Below are positions 1 to 14,363 of a DNA stretch of 64,000 nt, piece by piece. Origin of the DNA: Mugil cephalus. Lineage: Eukaryota; Chordata; Actinopteri; Mugiliformes; Mugilidae. The stretch's first letter is position 1, and every line of letters starts with the position of its first letter. A program made the translations under genes and the position numbers. The notes beneath the pieces were generated by a model that worked only from the letters and a program-made list of their open reading frames with translations, ran no database searches and was not told the DNA's origin. The stretch is from positions 6,295,506-6,359,505 of the forward strand of contig NC_061770.1 of NCBI RefSeq assembly GCF_022458985.1. Reading direction: 5' to 3'.

Positions 1-120
1 TCAGCATATCAGCACGGTTTGAAATCCGACATGTTACATTTGATAATGCTTGATATATATTTCACATATATTCATAGATATTGTTATTGTTCCGTTTTCC
101 GTTCAGTGATTTCTGCCTTA

Positions 121-4272
<4,152 letters not shown>

Positions 4273-5360
4273 GTTGTATCACCGCCTCTCCCGTCTCGCC
4301 CTCTTTTTTGTGCCTTGAGAAATGAAGGGTATTGGAGGAAAGAGTCCACAAACCGGGATGTCGTTTGCCTTCCGCAGCCCAAAGTGCTTTAAATGGCTAT
4401 TCAAAAGCTAAATATTATTTATGAACCATTAGGCATTAATGACCAATGGAATATACTGTCCACACTGTCACCGGCGAGGACGACCAAAGATGGCCCTGAT
4501 GGTGGAGCACTCTGGAACAATGTCACTGCGCGTCGGCAAATAGTGCGCATCCTCCTTCTCTCTCTTCCCATTTAGCCACACAATGGACACAAAGTAAGGT
4601 CTGTAATAGGAAGCGCCGCTCTGGGTCGGCTTTGGTGAGCTGTAATAACACAAGCTATGCGTTGCACTGTAGAGGTTATCTTGAGGTTTCGCCGTTGTTT
4701 TGTCATTTTGCATACATTTTGTCCAAGTGTGTGTTCTCTATTTTTCTCTTCTATCCTTCCTTCCCAGTTGTAGGCGCAGCACTGCGTTGCGAAGGCAGTA
4801 GTATCCCTCCGCCGCCACAGCTGTGTAGATGGGATGACAGAGCGAACATAGGCCTTTCCAATACAAAAAATGGTTTATCTTGTAATGTTTTTATTTTGTT
4901 ATTCATATTTTAGTTGGTTTATTAGAATAGTGTATGTAGATAAGGTCACACAATGTCAGGAGTAGTGACATGCCAACATTTCAGGGTGTATCAGCACCAT
5001 GGACAGTTGCCAGGTAAAACCCTAGGGTACTGTTAAAATCCATTACAACACATAATATACCTGTTAAAGACGCGGTCAATACTTCATTTTAGAAGTACAA
5101 AACGTTCTCCTAAGTGCTCCTAATATATTATACTTAGTCATATATCCAACATAAGAAGATCTTGACCGTTTGTTGAGAAACTAGGTGAGCTATTGTATAG
5201 CTTTTTAATGCGACCAGAAGAGAAATGAAAAGGGGCGAAGCTGCATGCAGTAGGGGTGTTGGATGCACAGACTGTATTGTCGGATGTAGTGAAGGCAGCT
5301 GTGGGCAGGGGCAGGGCAGGCTGAATGAAAGAAGAAGCAGGAAGTCATTTCTGTGCGCGA

Positions 5361-5370
5361 GGCACATGAC
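5361..5370. promoter_or_regulatory. CLEAR-like E-box 1
   Basis: GGCACATGAC differs by one base from GTCACATGAC, a form of the TFEB/TFE3/MITF lysosomal CLEAR box. It lies 49 bases upstream of the atp6ap1 start codon. Binding is inferred, not shown. Confidence 0.45.
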
Positions 5371-5385
5371 TGTCAGCTGGTTTGA

Positions 5386-5395
5386 GTCACGTGAG
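5386..5395. promoter_or_regulatory. CLEAR-like E-box 2
   Basis: GTCACGTGAG matches 9 of 10 bases of the palindromic CLEAR consensus GTCACGTGAC. It lies 24 bases before the atp6ap1 ATG, so it is in the core promoter or the 5' leader. V-ATPase genes are known TFEB targets in mammals. Confidence 0.6.
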
Positions 5396-5418
5396 CAGAC
5401 TGGAAGAGTGAAACGGAA

Positions 5419-8400
5419 ATGGCTCGACCGAGCTACTGCAGTAGTTTCATATCAATGGCCTTTATTGCCTTTTTCGTCGCCTTTTTCGCGTCAGGGAGCG
5501 CCACCGCTCAAGTGCCACTTCTTATGTGGTCCAGTGACAGGTAATATGAATTTTATTTATCGAGTTAGAGTCACTTTAAGAGTCAACGTTCGCTGACTGG
5601 CTGGCATGCTAATGCTAACGCTAGTTGCTAACTAGGTTTCTACTTACTTACTACTCATAGCTGATAGCCAACCTTTCTAGATTTAATATGTTAAAGTCTA
5701 CTCGTTTTTCCTAAGTTTGTTTCAAAGGCGATCTTTACTTAAAACGAGTATAGAGGTTTCCTCTCTCTGGAACGCAACTTTAGTCGGCGTCTAATGCATT
5801 TCTTGATGTCACAATATTCATAAACAGTCCACTGAAATAGGGAGTTAGCCTCTCTAGTCTCAGTGGATTTCTCTGCTCTCATGCGTCCTGCAGTACCAGC
5901 AGACATGTTCTTTAATATGCTTATTGTGTGAGTCATAATGTCCTGAAAAAGATCTAGGCAGCTTCGTGGTTTCTTAAGCTTAAAGCTGTCAATGGTCCGC
6001 CAGTGGCACCTATAAACTGTTTATTACATTATTATTACACAACCACATTTAGACTACAGTCCGTGAAGCTTTATTGCAGAGGAACCACACATCCTTCAAA
6101 TGGAAAACAGGCATCAGAGAGGGACAACAGGCCCCACACACAGAAGGAAAATGTGGAAGTATACTATTGTACTGTGTGGTTTGGACAGAGCAAGTTGAGG
6201 GTTGTGCTCTTTCAGAATAGTTTTCTGTGACATAAGAGTTAAACCAACACGAAACACAGCTGTTACTGTCAATCATATACAACTTTGTTATACAACCATA
6301 AAAAGCTTTACATGAAGCGTATATGTTGTATTGTATAAGTATAAAAGATAAACATATTTATATTTGGTGCTTTTTTTCAGGGTGTATTGGGCGGCTTTTT
6401 AAATAACAAACATAGCACTTTACCACATTATAAGGCTAATAATTGTCCAAAATGTTGAAGTGTCAAAAATGTGTTAAAGCGATGGAGGTACAAAAACTTG
6501 TCTATGCTTTGTGTTTAGACTACCACCACTGGCCTCACCTACAGCTGGTCACATAACATCCAATGACCAGTTGTCTCTCTACCTCACTTCAGCCTTTGGT
6601 TCTGGGTCCCACACTGTGCTATTGTTCCTACAAGACAAGGTCAGTACTAAACACATGAAAACTGTGTTCCTGCACTGTGTATGCCTTCTAAGTGTCCTTG
6701 CGTAAAATGGGGTAGTACTGAATCATGTGTAGTTACACTACTGTCCCATGTGACGCTGTAATAGTCTTCTCATTCTGGTGTGACTGTGAGGCTTGGCATT
6801 ACTTCCCATTTCGCAGTTCCTTGATAGCACATTGTTCAGGTCTTTTCTCTGTAGTAAATGGTCATTGTTGTGTTTAATCAATCAAGCAATCTGTTTTATA
6901 TATCACTTTAAAAATAACACAGTTGGCCAAAGTGCTGTTCACAGATATGAGGACAGATTAAACAAGATTAAAATTGTAAAACAGTCAAACAGTAAAAGCA
7001 ATAAGAACCAACATCTCAAAGTGAGTTATAAGCCAAAGAGAAAATGTGTTTTAAGAGAGCATTTAAAAAAAAAAAACAGTGAGTCGGCCTGCCTGATCTG
7101 CAAAGGCAGGTCGTTCCACAATTAGGGAGCAGCGACTGAAAAGCGTGATGGAGCCAGTCAGTTAGATACTGTGGAGTGAGGCCATAAACACATTTAAAAA
7201 CAAATAAAAGAATTTTAAAATTAATCCGGAAACGAACTGTATTGCTTTTTGGTTCCAGTTAAAAGTCCAGCAGTAGCATTTTGAAACAGCTGTAGTCGAG
7301 AAAGTGATGTCTGGCTAAGGCCAACATAAAGTGCATTGCAATAGTCTAAAGGAGTTGTGATAAAAGCATGGATTAGAATGTCAGAATGATGCAGAGAAAG
7401 AAATGGTTTGACTTTGGTCAGTTGTCTCAGTAAGAAAAAACTGGTCTTAACCACTGATTTAATCTGTTCATCAAATTTGAGATCACAGTCGATTGTCGCT
7501 GTCTGCGAAAAATGTTGATTTAAAGGCCCCAGACCAGCATGGACCTTGGATGCATCACTAGGCCCTAACAGCATTATCTCAGTCTTGTTGTCGCTTAGGT
7601 GCAAAAAATATATGGCCAGCCAAGTCTTGATTTATGCAAAGCTCTCCAGAAGTCAGTTTGCAGACTAATCATTAGCTTATTTCAGTGGTACATAAATTTG
7701 TCAGTCATTAGAGTTGAAATGAAATGCAATGCCGTGTTTGAGGATTGAGGATGTAAGTAGAGGGCCAAGTATAGAGCCTTGGGGCGCTCCCAACTTGAGA
7801 GGCGCTGTATAATACTCAGTGGCCCCAACACGAACATAAACATTCTCAGTTAGGTAGGGCCTAAATCAATCTAAAGCACGGCCGCGAATGCCCACCCAGT
7901 TCTCCAGTCAAGACAGGAAAATCTGATGGTCCACTGTATGGAAGGCAGGTTTTGGGTCGAGCAGAACCAAAACAACATAGTGTCCAGAGTCTGTGGCTAA
8001 AAGAACATCATTAAAAATTCTCAATGGTGCTGACTTTTAAACTCAAACAGGAACTTCTCGAGAATGTTTGTGTTTCTGTAATAAGGACTTTGTGGTCTCT
8101 AGATATGAATATATTATTGTTTTGTTTACTATTGTTCATCTGTGTTCAGTTAAGCAAAGATGACTTCACGGTCTATGGTGGAGTGTTTGGAAACAAGCAA
8201 GACAGCGTCTTTAAAAACCTTGAGGTAGGTTTTTATGAGTTACGCATATGTTCAAAATTAGATGGATTTGGTCAGACAAACAATATATCATTTATTTTCC
8301 ATGAACTTCTTTTCAGGCTGCACAGCAGTCTTCTTCCTCATCAGTGACACTTCCTGCCTTGGAGTGGTCAGACTCCTCTGCCATCCTTACTTCCCTGCAG

Positions 8401-10315
8401 GACAAGCTTGGTGTTTCGCCTCTGCTTGTAGATGCAGACACTCTGTCACATCTGAGCATCAATACATCAGTCAGCAATCTGCTGCTCATCAATCTTCCTT
8501 ATTGCAGCGGGTGAGATGTTCTGTGCTCTGCAAATGTATCAGGTTATCTGTTTTCTCTCATTTTGACATGCTTTTTAATATTACTTTCTCTTCTTTCTTT
8601 TTTTTTTTTTTTTTTTTTAGCTCACACAGGTCCTGCAATGAAGTCCTACGCAACAATGGCATGTTTGAATCGTCAAGTGGTGTAATTGTAAACAATTTTT
8701 TTTTTTTACATATGTTGTATGTAACTCAAGTTTATATTTGTGTCAACAGATGAGATTATCGGAAAAGTTATGAGTATCATAAAGACCAAAAATGTTCCAT
8801 ACACTGCCATATACACAGGACTCCAGCCATCACGGGTAAAATATCACCACTAATCACATCTCTATAGAGTTCAAAGACATTTCGTTGGTTTGATTTCATG
8901 GCCTAAGGCATTTTGGCTTTGTTGCAGGTGATTTCTGAAACACCAATGTCTAACCAGCCAGTGGGGCGCACCTTGCTACAAGCAGATATACCTGATGTCA
9001 GTCCGCCCATCATGTTTAATCAGTCAGGCAGTCCTTGCATAATGCTGTGGGCTCAGAATCTCAACGTCAGCCTCTCAAGGTCCGACCCGTGGATTGATCT
9101 TCGTACGCAAACTCCAACCTTGACAGGATCCATGTGCAACGGCACGAGCTCCCTGTAAGTTGGTCTTCCATTTGCGAGTTAAAAATATTCAGCATGTAAG
9201 AGTATTTTTCTGAAAAGGTTTTGTTTTATTTAAAGGAAAGAAGTAATTTAAATGTCTTTTCTCACTCTAGGCTTGTCCTGCAGTATGCAACATTCAGATT
9301 GAGGTAAGGCAATAAGTTGTTTATTTAAAGGCACAGTTGGTTAGTTTTCGAAAGAATGTCCCGTGTCTGCCCAAATAGTACAAGAACTAGTCTCCACCAT
9401 GATTTCTACATTTTAGTGTGAATACAGCTTGAACACATGAGATATAACGGGCTAATAATTGAGTGTCATTTGATAGGAAGTGTGGACTTTTTGTTTACTT
9501 TTGAAGAGAGTTAGTCTAGATGTTGCCACTTGTTTCTGGTCTTTCTGTTTATTTGCATTAGTTGTGTTGAAGTAACTTGGTGTTTAAGTGACCAATATGA
9601 TGACAATACTGATATTCACAACTCAGTTTTGATAAGACAGTGAAAGCTTCTCTTTCTCAAAATGTAAACCATTTTTTTTAAACTTTTCACAACCAGGGCT
9701 CAAAGTCTGCGCAATTAACACATGTTCTTTTACACTCATGATTTTATTAAAATACTGAACACCTATTGTTGTTCTCTAGTTTTTCCATGACTCGACGGTT
9801 CTATGCTGTTTCTGCACGAAACTGGTTCACCCTCGACTTTGTAGAGCTGCAGACAAATGGTCAAACTGAGACTTTCATTGGAAGTGGCAGTATCTATGCC
9901 CCTGCAGAATACTCCTTCCACTGCCAGTCTGTCACCAGCTTCCAAGACCCCCTGCTCATCTCAAACAACAAAAACTCAACTCAGTGGAGACTCAGTTTTA
10001 CTGACTTCCAGGTACAGTTTTGGTGCTCTATTTTCCAATCAGCAATTGCAAGTATGTGCTAAATAAGTGGCTTATTGAGTGACATGTTATTTTGTGATAC
10101 AGATTCAGGGATTTGGTTTGGCCAACGGAACAAATTTCTCCTATGCCAGTGACTGTGCAAGCTTCTTCACCCCAGCGATTTGGATGGGACTGCTGACTGC
10201 ATTGCTCATGCTGCTAATTTTGGTGTACGGTCTGCACATGATCATGCAGGTCAACACCATGGATCGATTTGATGACCCTAAAGGTCCATCGATTTCAGTG
10301 CCTCAGTCAGAGTGA
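5419..10315 (+). CDS. atp6ap1: V-type proton ATPase accessory subunit S1 (Ac45)
   Basis: A type I membrane glycoprotein that joins the V0 sector and supports V-ATPase assembly and acidification of lysosomes and secretory vesicles. Ten exons: 5419-5540, 6519-6639, 8150-8224, 8317-8510, 8621-8658, 8750-8835, 8928-9154, 9271-9303, 9780-10011 and 10103-10315. They total 1341 nt, 446 aa. The N-terminus is a hydrophobic signal peptide (about residues 10-35). The luminal part carries several N-glycosylation sequons (NTS, NQS, NVS, NGT, NST, NFS). A single membrane helix ([20 protein letters not shown], about 403-424) is followed by the conserved short tail with MDRFDD and KGPSIS. Exon 5 uses a GC donor (AATG|gcatgt), the only join that keeps the NDE reading into exon 6. 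Intron 2 contains a LINE fragment. The gene is divergent from gdi1, as in humans. Confidence 0.95.
6895..8020 (-). mobile_element. 5'-truncated L2-like LINE fragment
   Basis: It lies antisense to atp6ap1 within intron 2. Read on the minus strand, pieces of reverse transcriptase are clear: FHTVDHQI and [10 protein letters not shown], then the palm-domain [12 protein letters not shown] (about 7757-7795). After these come LPLDYCN-like and [18 protein letters not shown] blocks in a 127-codon frame at 7221-7604. The 3' end carries the GCACTTTGGCCAACTGTGTT tail typical of teleost L2-type LINEs. The upstream endonuclease and ORF1 parts are missing, and the reading frame is broken by several frameshifts or stops, so it is inactive. 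Confidence 0.8.
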
Positions 10316-11040
10316 AGCACTCCTTACACACACAATCCTCTGTCAATGTTTTTGTACGTTTGGGCCTCTTTTTTTTTTTCTTTGAACACATTTTCATCTG
10401 AGATTCTCTCCTGTGGTTTTCTTTCCTGAGTCCTTCCACAGCTGTTTTGGGATAATGTTGTTTTGTATGGCACATTCCATTTCGTCTCTCCATAGTGCCA
10501 AAATGTAAGCACCTTTTTATATAAATAGATTTTGAGTTTATATTGTAAAAAGGTATTTTTGTGCCACTATAGGTCGGGTACAGCTGATACTTTCTCTGAA
10601 ATAATTTGCACTCTCACCGGGGGATGCCTTAGTTGCCAACATGAATGTGATCGCTGAATGCTGTAGGACCTTTTCAGACCTCAGTTCATGTATTATTTTC
10701 CTCAATTTAACTGTAATTTAAAGACTACTGGTAACAAAAGAAGTGCCTGTGTATAAAACATCATTTGTGGTTTTCAGAAGTATTTTGGAGTAGCCTTAAC
10801 AGAACTATGCTGATACTCAAGGGTTTAAATCACACGTGTAAACCTGTTGACATTTAATTTATTTGTATAAAAGATGCTCAACCTTCCTTTAAACAATTAC
10901 CCTTTGCTTCAGGGTTATCGACTAATTTAATGACAGTGCCTCAGTCCTGCTTTCACAAAAGTCACGAATGTGCAGTTGCCAACATGTACTGAACAGTACA
11001 CAGTCATTAATTGCAAATAAAGAAATCAAAATATCTATGA
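10316..11040 (+). other. atp6ap1: atp6ap1 3' untranslated region with poly(A) signal
   Basis: About 700 bases follow the atp6ap1 stop codon without coding sequence. They end near an AATAAA hexamer at 11016-11021, the best candidate cleavage signal. The exact 3' end is inferred. Confidence 0.6.
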
Positions 11041-11318
11041 ATGGTGATGTGATGTCTTAAAAATGTGCTTGTGCTGATTTAATTATTGAATTATTTGCTG
11101 TATTAAATTTGTTGAAAATGTCTACTAAAGCTTAACCTCCTCAAATTGTAGGAGGAAAGGAAACTGTCCCAACAACCAAAATATTTGAGTTTGGCTACAT
11201 ATTTTATGCCAAATTTAAGAGGAAAGAGTGAACTTATCGCATTGTTAAGTAAATTTGCCGACTATTTTCTGACATTGAACTAATCACGCTCATCAGTTGA
11301 CACGGCTAATGCGTCTCG

Positions 11319-11332
11319 GTTGCTATAGTAAC
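11319..11332. promoter_or_regulatory. RFX X-box upstream of cimap3
   Basis: GTTGCTATAGTAAC is a full two-arm X-box fitting GTHNYYATRRNAAC, the site bound by RFX factors at cilium genes. It sits 111 bp upstream of the start codon of the ciliary gene cimap3. Function is inferred from motif and position. Confidence 0.7.
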
Positions 11333-11442
11333 GATGAATCAACACGGCAACTCTCGCGGTAGTTCTAGACGAAACCGACTGAGCAAACATTTCGTTCCCT
11401 TTCATTTTCCGTGACTTTATCACCTAGGAGGTTGCATCCAAA

Positions 11443-13882
11443 ATGTCTGCGGTTCCTGTTCAGAGAGTATTCTTTGGCAGCTCTCAGGAGAGGAGACTGT
11501 TTCCTCTCCATTACGCACCGGACCGGCTGGGAAACCAAATGTCGCGACAGGAAGAGCCATGTCTCGGGCCTGGGTGCTATGACAACCACAAGGTTTGTGT
11601 TTTAGTACTAAGGTAGACCTAGATGGACTAGGTCATTCATGTTTTATGCGAAATAATTGTCTACAACGTTCCTGTGGTTCATAAACAAATAGTTTGGCGT
11701 GTTGTTGTCCTTCATTTCCAGTTATAAGACTCACATATTTCCATTCCCTTCGCAGTTTGGCACCATAGTTGATGACTTAGAGAAGACCCCTGGCAGTAAG
11801 AAAGGATATGGTCTCTCTGCAAGGACTGCTACACGCTTTCCAACCTTTAAAAAGGTACATGTTACATAATTACAACTTTGGAGATACCTGCTCCATCATT
11901 ACTTGTATGTGAACATACATGTATCATGTATCATGAACATATATGTGACTGTACATTATGAGTTAAACCACAATGATTCTCTAAAATGATTTTAATTCTC
12001 ATCTGTCATCCTTTCCCCACTAAGTTGCCCAGTGTGATTTGATTCTGGTTATTGATTCCTAACAAACTGTTATGGATATAATTACATGGTATGTGACATA
12101 CGTGGATATACCCAGTATACACTGTATTATCATTATATATATACGAATTAACTCATACTGTCAGGTGCCATCATTTTGTGTAAAAGAACAAACGACACAA
12201 CCAAAATCATTGTATTTCATATCACTCGTTACATTAGAAGTTTTAGAAGTCCTAATTTGCTGTTAAAGTATATGTCTATTTCAAATGTAGTGGAGAAAAA
12301 TGTAGCTGGAAAATAGACTGGAGTCATAGAAAGTAGCGTAAACACACAGTAGAGTACCTGCAGTAGACTTATGTAAGTACTATTCTTGGGTACATACATA
12401 AATCCATTGTTGGGGTGAGGGATGAACCCATTTTCCCGGTTATATAATTATCAATATTATGACCACTGACAGTATTCTTCCTCTGTGCTCTTATTTATCC
12501 TAACAACAGTAACTTTATGAGCATGCTGTTTGTTGTGTTAGTTAATATTTTTTAATCTTTTTATTAATCTCTCATGTATCACACATTTCCTATGAAATAT
12601 AAATGTATCTGTTTCTCTTATTTGTGTCTCTCTTCCCATCCTCTCATCCTCCATTTTTTCCCATCTCTATCCATAACCGTCTAAATACAGTTAATTATTC
12701 ATGTACAACTCTTCTGTGTCTAAAGAAAATCCCACAATTTGGATTTCTTTTTCCAAGACAAATTCTTTTTTAACATATTATCAAATTGGAATGTGAAATA
12801 GTAACTGACCCTAAGATTTTTGGAGCTTGACTCATACATTCATTATCTCCATCATCAGGCCCAGACCCCTTCACCCCAGCAGTACCAGCAGGATCAACAC
12901 ACGTTCAAAATACCTGCACCCAGCAAAATACCGTTCAGCTCGACCACTCGGAGGTTCTTCAGCATTCCACACACAGCGGAGGGGAGTCCAGGGTGAGGCA
13001 AAGGCACACAGCTGACGTGCAACGGTGTTGAAATGAGCTGACAGATGTTATTCTGTGACACAGTCCCGGAACGTACGCTCACGACGCAGTGATAAACAAA
13101 AAAGTGAGCTGGCCAATGTGCTTCGGGAGCCCAGACTGGTCCAGACTGCCTCAACTGGAGAAGAAGTCACTGAGGGTGAAGGTGAGTGAAGGTAGTTCAC
13201 ATATTGAACGACAAAACAAAGTGAAAGACAGCTACTTTAAACTGACAACCAGTGGTACCAGAGATGTATAAAACATGGGTCTAGTAGTAATAATATCAGC
13301 ATCAGACGGCATCTTAGTCTTGGTGTAAGTTCAGTAATATGAAAGAGTAGTTCAACATTTTGGGAAATGCAGCCATGTAGGTTTACATGAAGAGAGGAAA
13401 CTTTCCATCAGAATCTCTAAACACATTCATTTAATTTATACAAACAACTAAAATGCAAAATCGATAAAATAGACTTTGTGTTGGTCTATTTTATGTCTTT
13501 GACAGCACAAAGTATACAGGACTTGTCTTGCATGTACTTCTATTACTACAGGTGGAACTAATAATTAAGTACAAGTGGCAATACCTCGATTTAAAAGTAC
13601 TGATGTTACAAACATCATCATACCATTTTATCAACATTTATATCACAAAGTAGGCCCCAAACCCATTCAGATATCCTGAATATAATATTTAAGTCGTTAG
13701 GATTCATTTAGATAATTAAGATCTTTATTTCAGCTCATTTAAAATGTGTATTTGATTAGAAGTATGACTTGTCTGAATTCTACTGTCAATACTCTCGTCA
13801 TTTATTTTTCCTTCAGCTAAGCAATGAGAAGGAGTTCATCAAGCAGAGGAACAGACTGGCCTACCTCAGTTTGTATTATTAA
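11443..13882 (+). CDS. cimap3: Ciliary microtubule-associated protein 3 (pitchfork)
   Basis: Pitchfork/PIFO localises to the ciliary base and axoneme and has been linked to cilium disassembly and Aurora A activation in mammals. Five exons: 11443-11592, 11756-11854, 12859-12992, 13064-13181 and 13817-13882. They total 567 nt, 188 aa, against 191 in human. Diagnostic blocks are QERRLFPLHYAPDRLGNQ, LGPGCYD, KGYGLSARTATRF, VSWPMCFGSPDW and the C-terminal RNRLAYLSLYY. The GPGCY and SPG/PGTY repeats recall the STPGR-type motifs of microtubule inner proteins. All joins keep phase, and the ATG opens the only frame that gives this N-terminus. An X-box lies just upstream. Poly(A) signal AATAAA at 14012-14017. 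The gene is convergent with taf8, the two transcripts ending within tens of bases of each other. Confidence 0.92.
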
Positions 13883-14011
13883 AGCTAGAGCTCATGGATG
13901 AATGACAGACGCCTTTACACTGGAGTATTTTTGTTCGACTCTTACTACTGACTAAAGTACAGCAAAAACTATTCAGATGCGTCTAACAAAAAGGGTTCAA
14001 AAGAAGAGCTG

Positions 14012-14050
14012 AATAAATGAGATTTTTAAAAAAGACACACTTTGTTTAAT
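14012..14050. terminator. Back-to-back poly(A) signals of cimap3 and taf8
   Basis: AATAAA at 14012-14017 (plus) serves cimap3. ATTAAA on the minus strand at 14045-14050 is the nearest candidate for taf8. The two convergent genes would therefore finish almost on top of each other. The assignments are inferred from the hexamers only. Confidence 0.45.
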
Positions 14051-14363
14051 TCACAGAATAAATGGATGTCTGTATGTTCTGAATGTTACACAACAATGAA
14101 ATTGAACTGAATTCAACGTTGGTAATAAATTGTGTCACACAAGTTCTGAACAAATTGAGTGCTCGCTAAAAAAAAAGGAAAGAAACAGTTACGTTCAACA
14201 GAAGTCGACGTCAACAGCAGTACTGTTCCTGTAGAGGAAAAACAGCCAGTCCCACAACACGCAACGGCAGGCCACCCCTCTGGGGAGTGAGCCACTGACT
14301 GGACTGCTGAAAGCTCCGACCACTGGGGCAAATGTGAGTCTGTTGATTCAGGTGCGTCCTGAC

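Larger units (their letters stand above)
4273..5418. promoter_or_regulatory. Head-to-head spacer between gdi1 and atp6ap1
   Basis: About 1.1 kb separates the two divergent start codons, so both promoters must lie here or in unseen leader exons. No other gene is supported. The atp6ap1-proximal part holds two E-box/CLEAR-like sites (listed separately). I see no TATA box near either start codon. Confidence 0.6.

Noticed and set aside
5225-5596. 123-codon plus-strand ORF over the atp6ap1 start
   Set aside because: Out of frame with the signal peptide and without homology; the atp6ap1 frame explains the site.
7221-7604. 127-codon minus-strand ORF as a host gene
   Set aside because: The residues are the reverse-transcriptase C-terminal region of an L2-like LINE.
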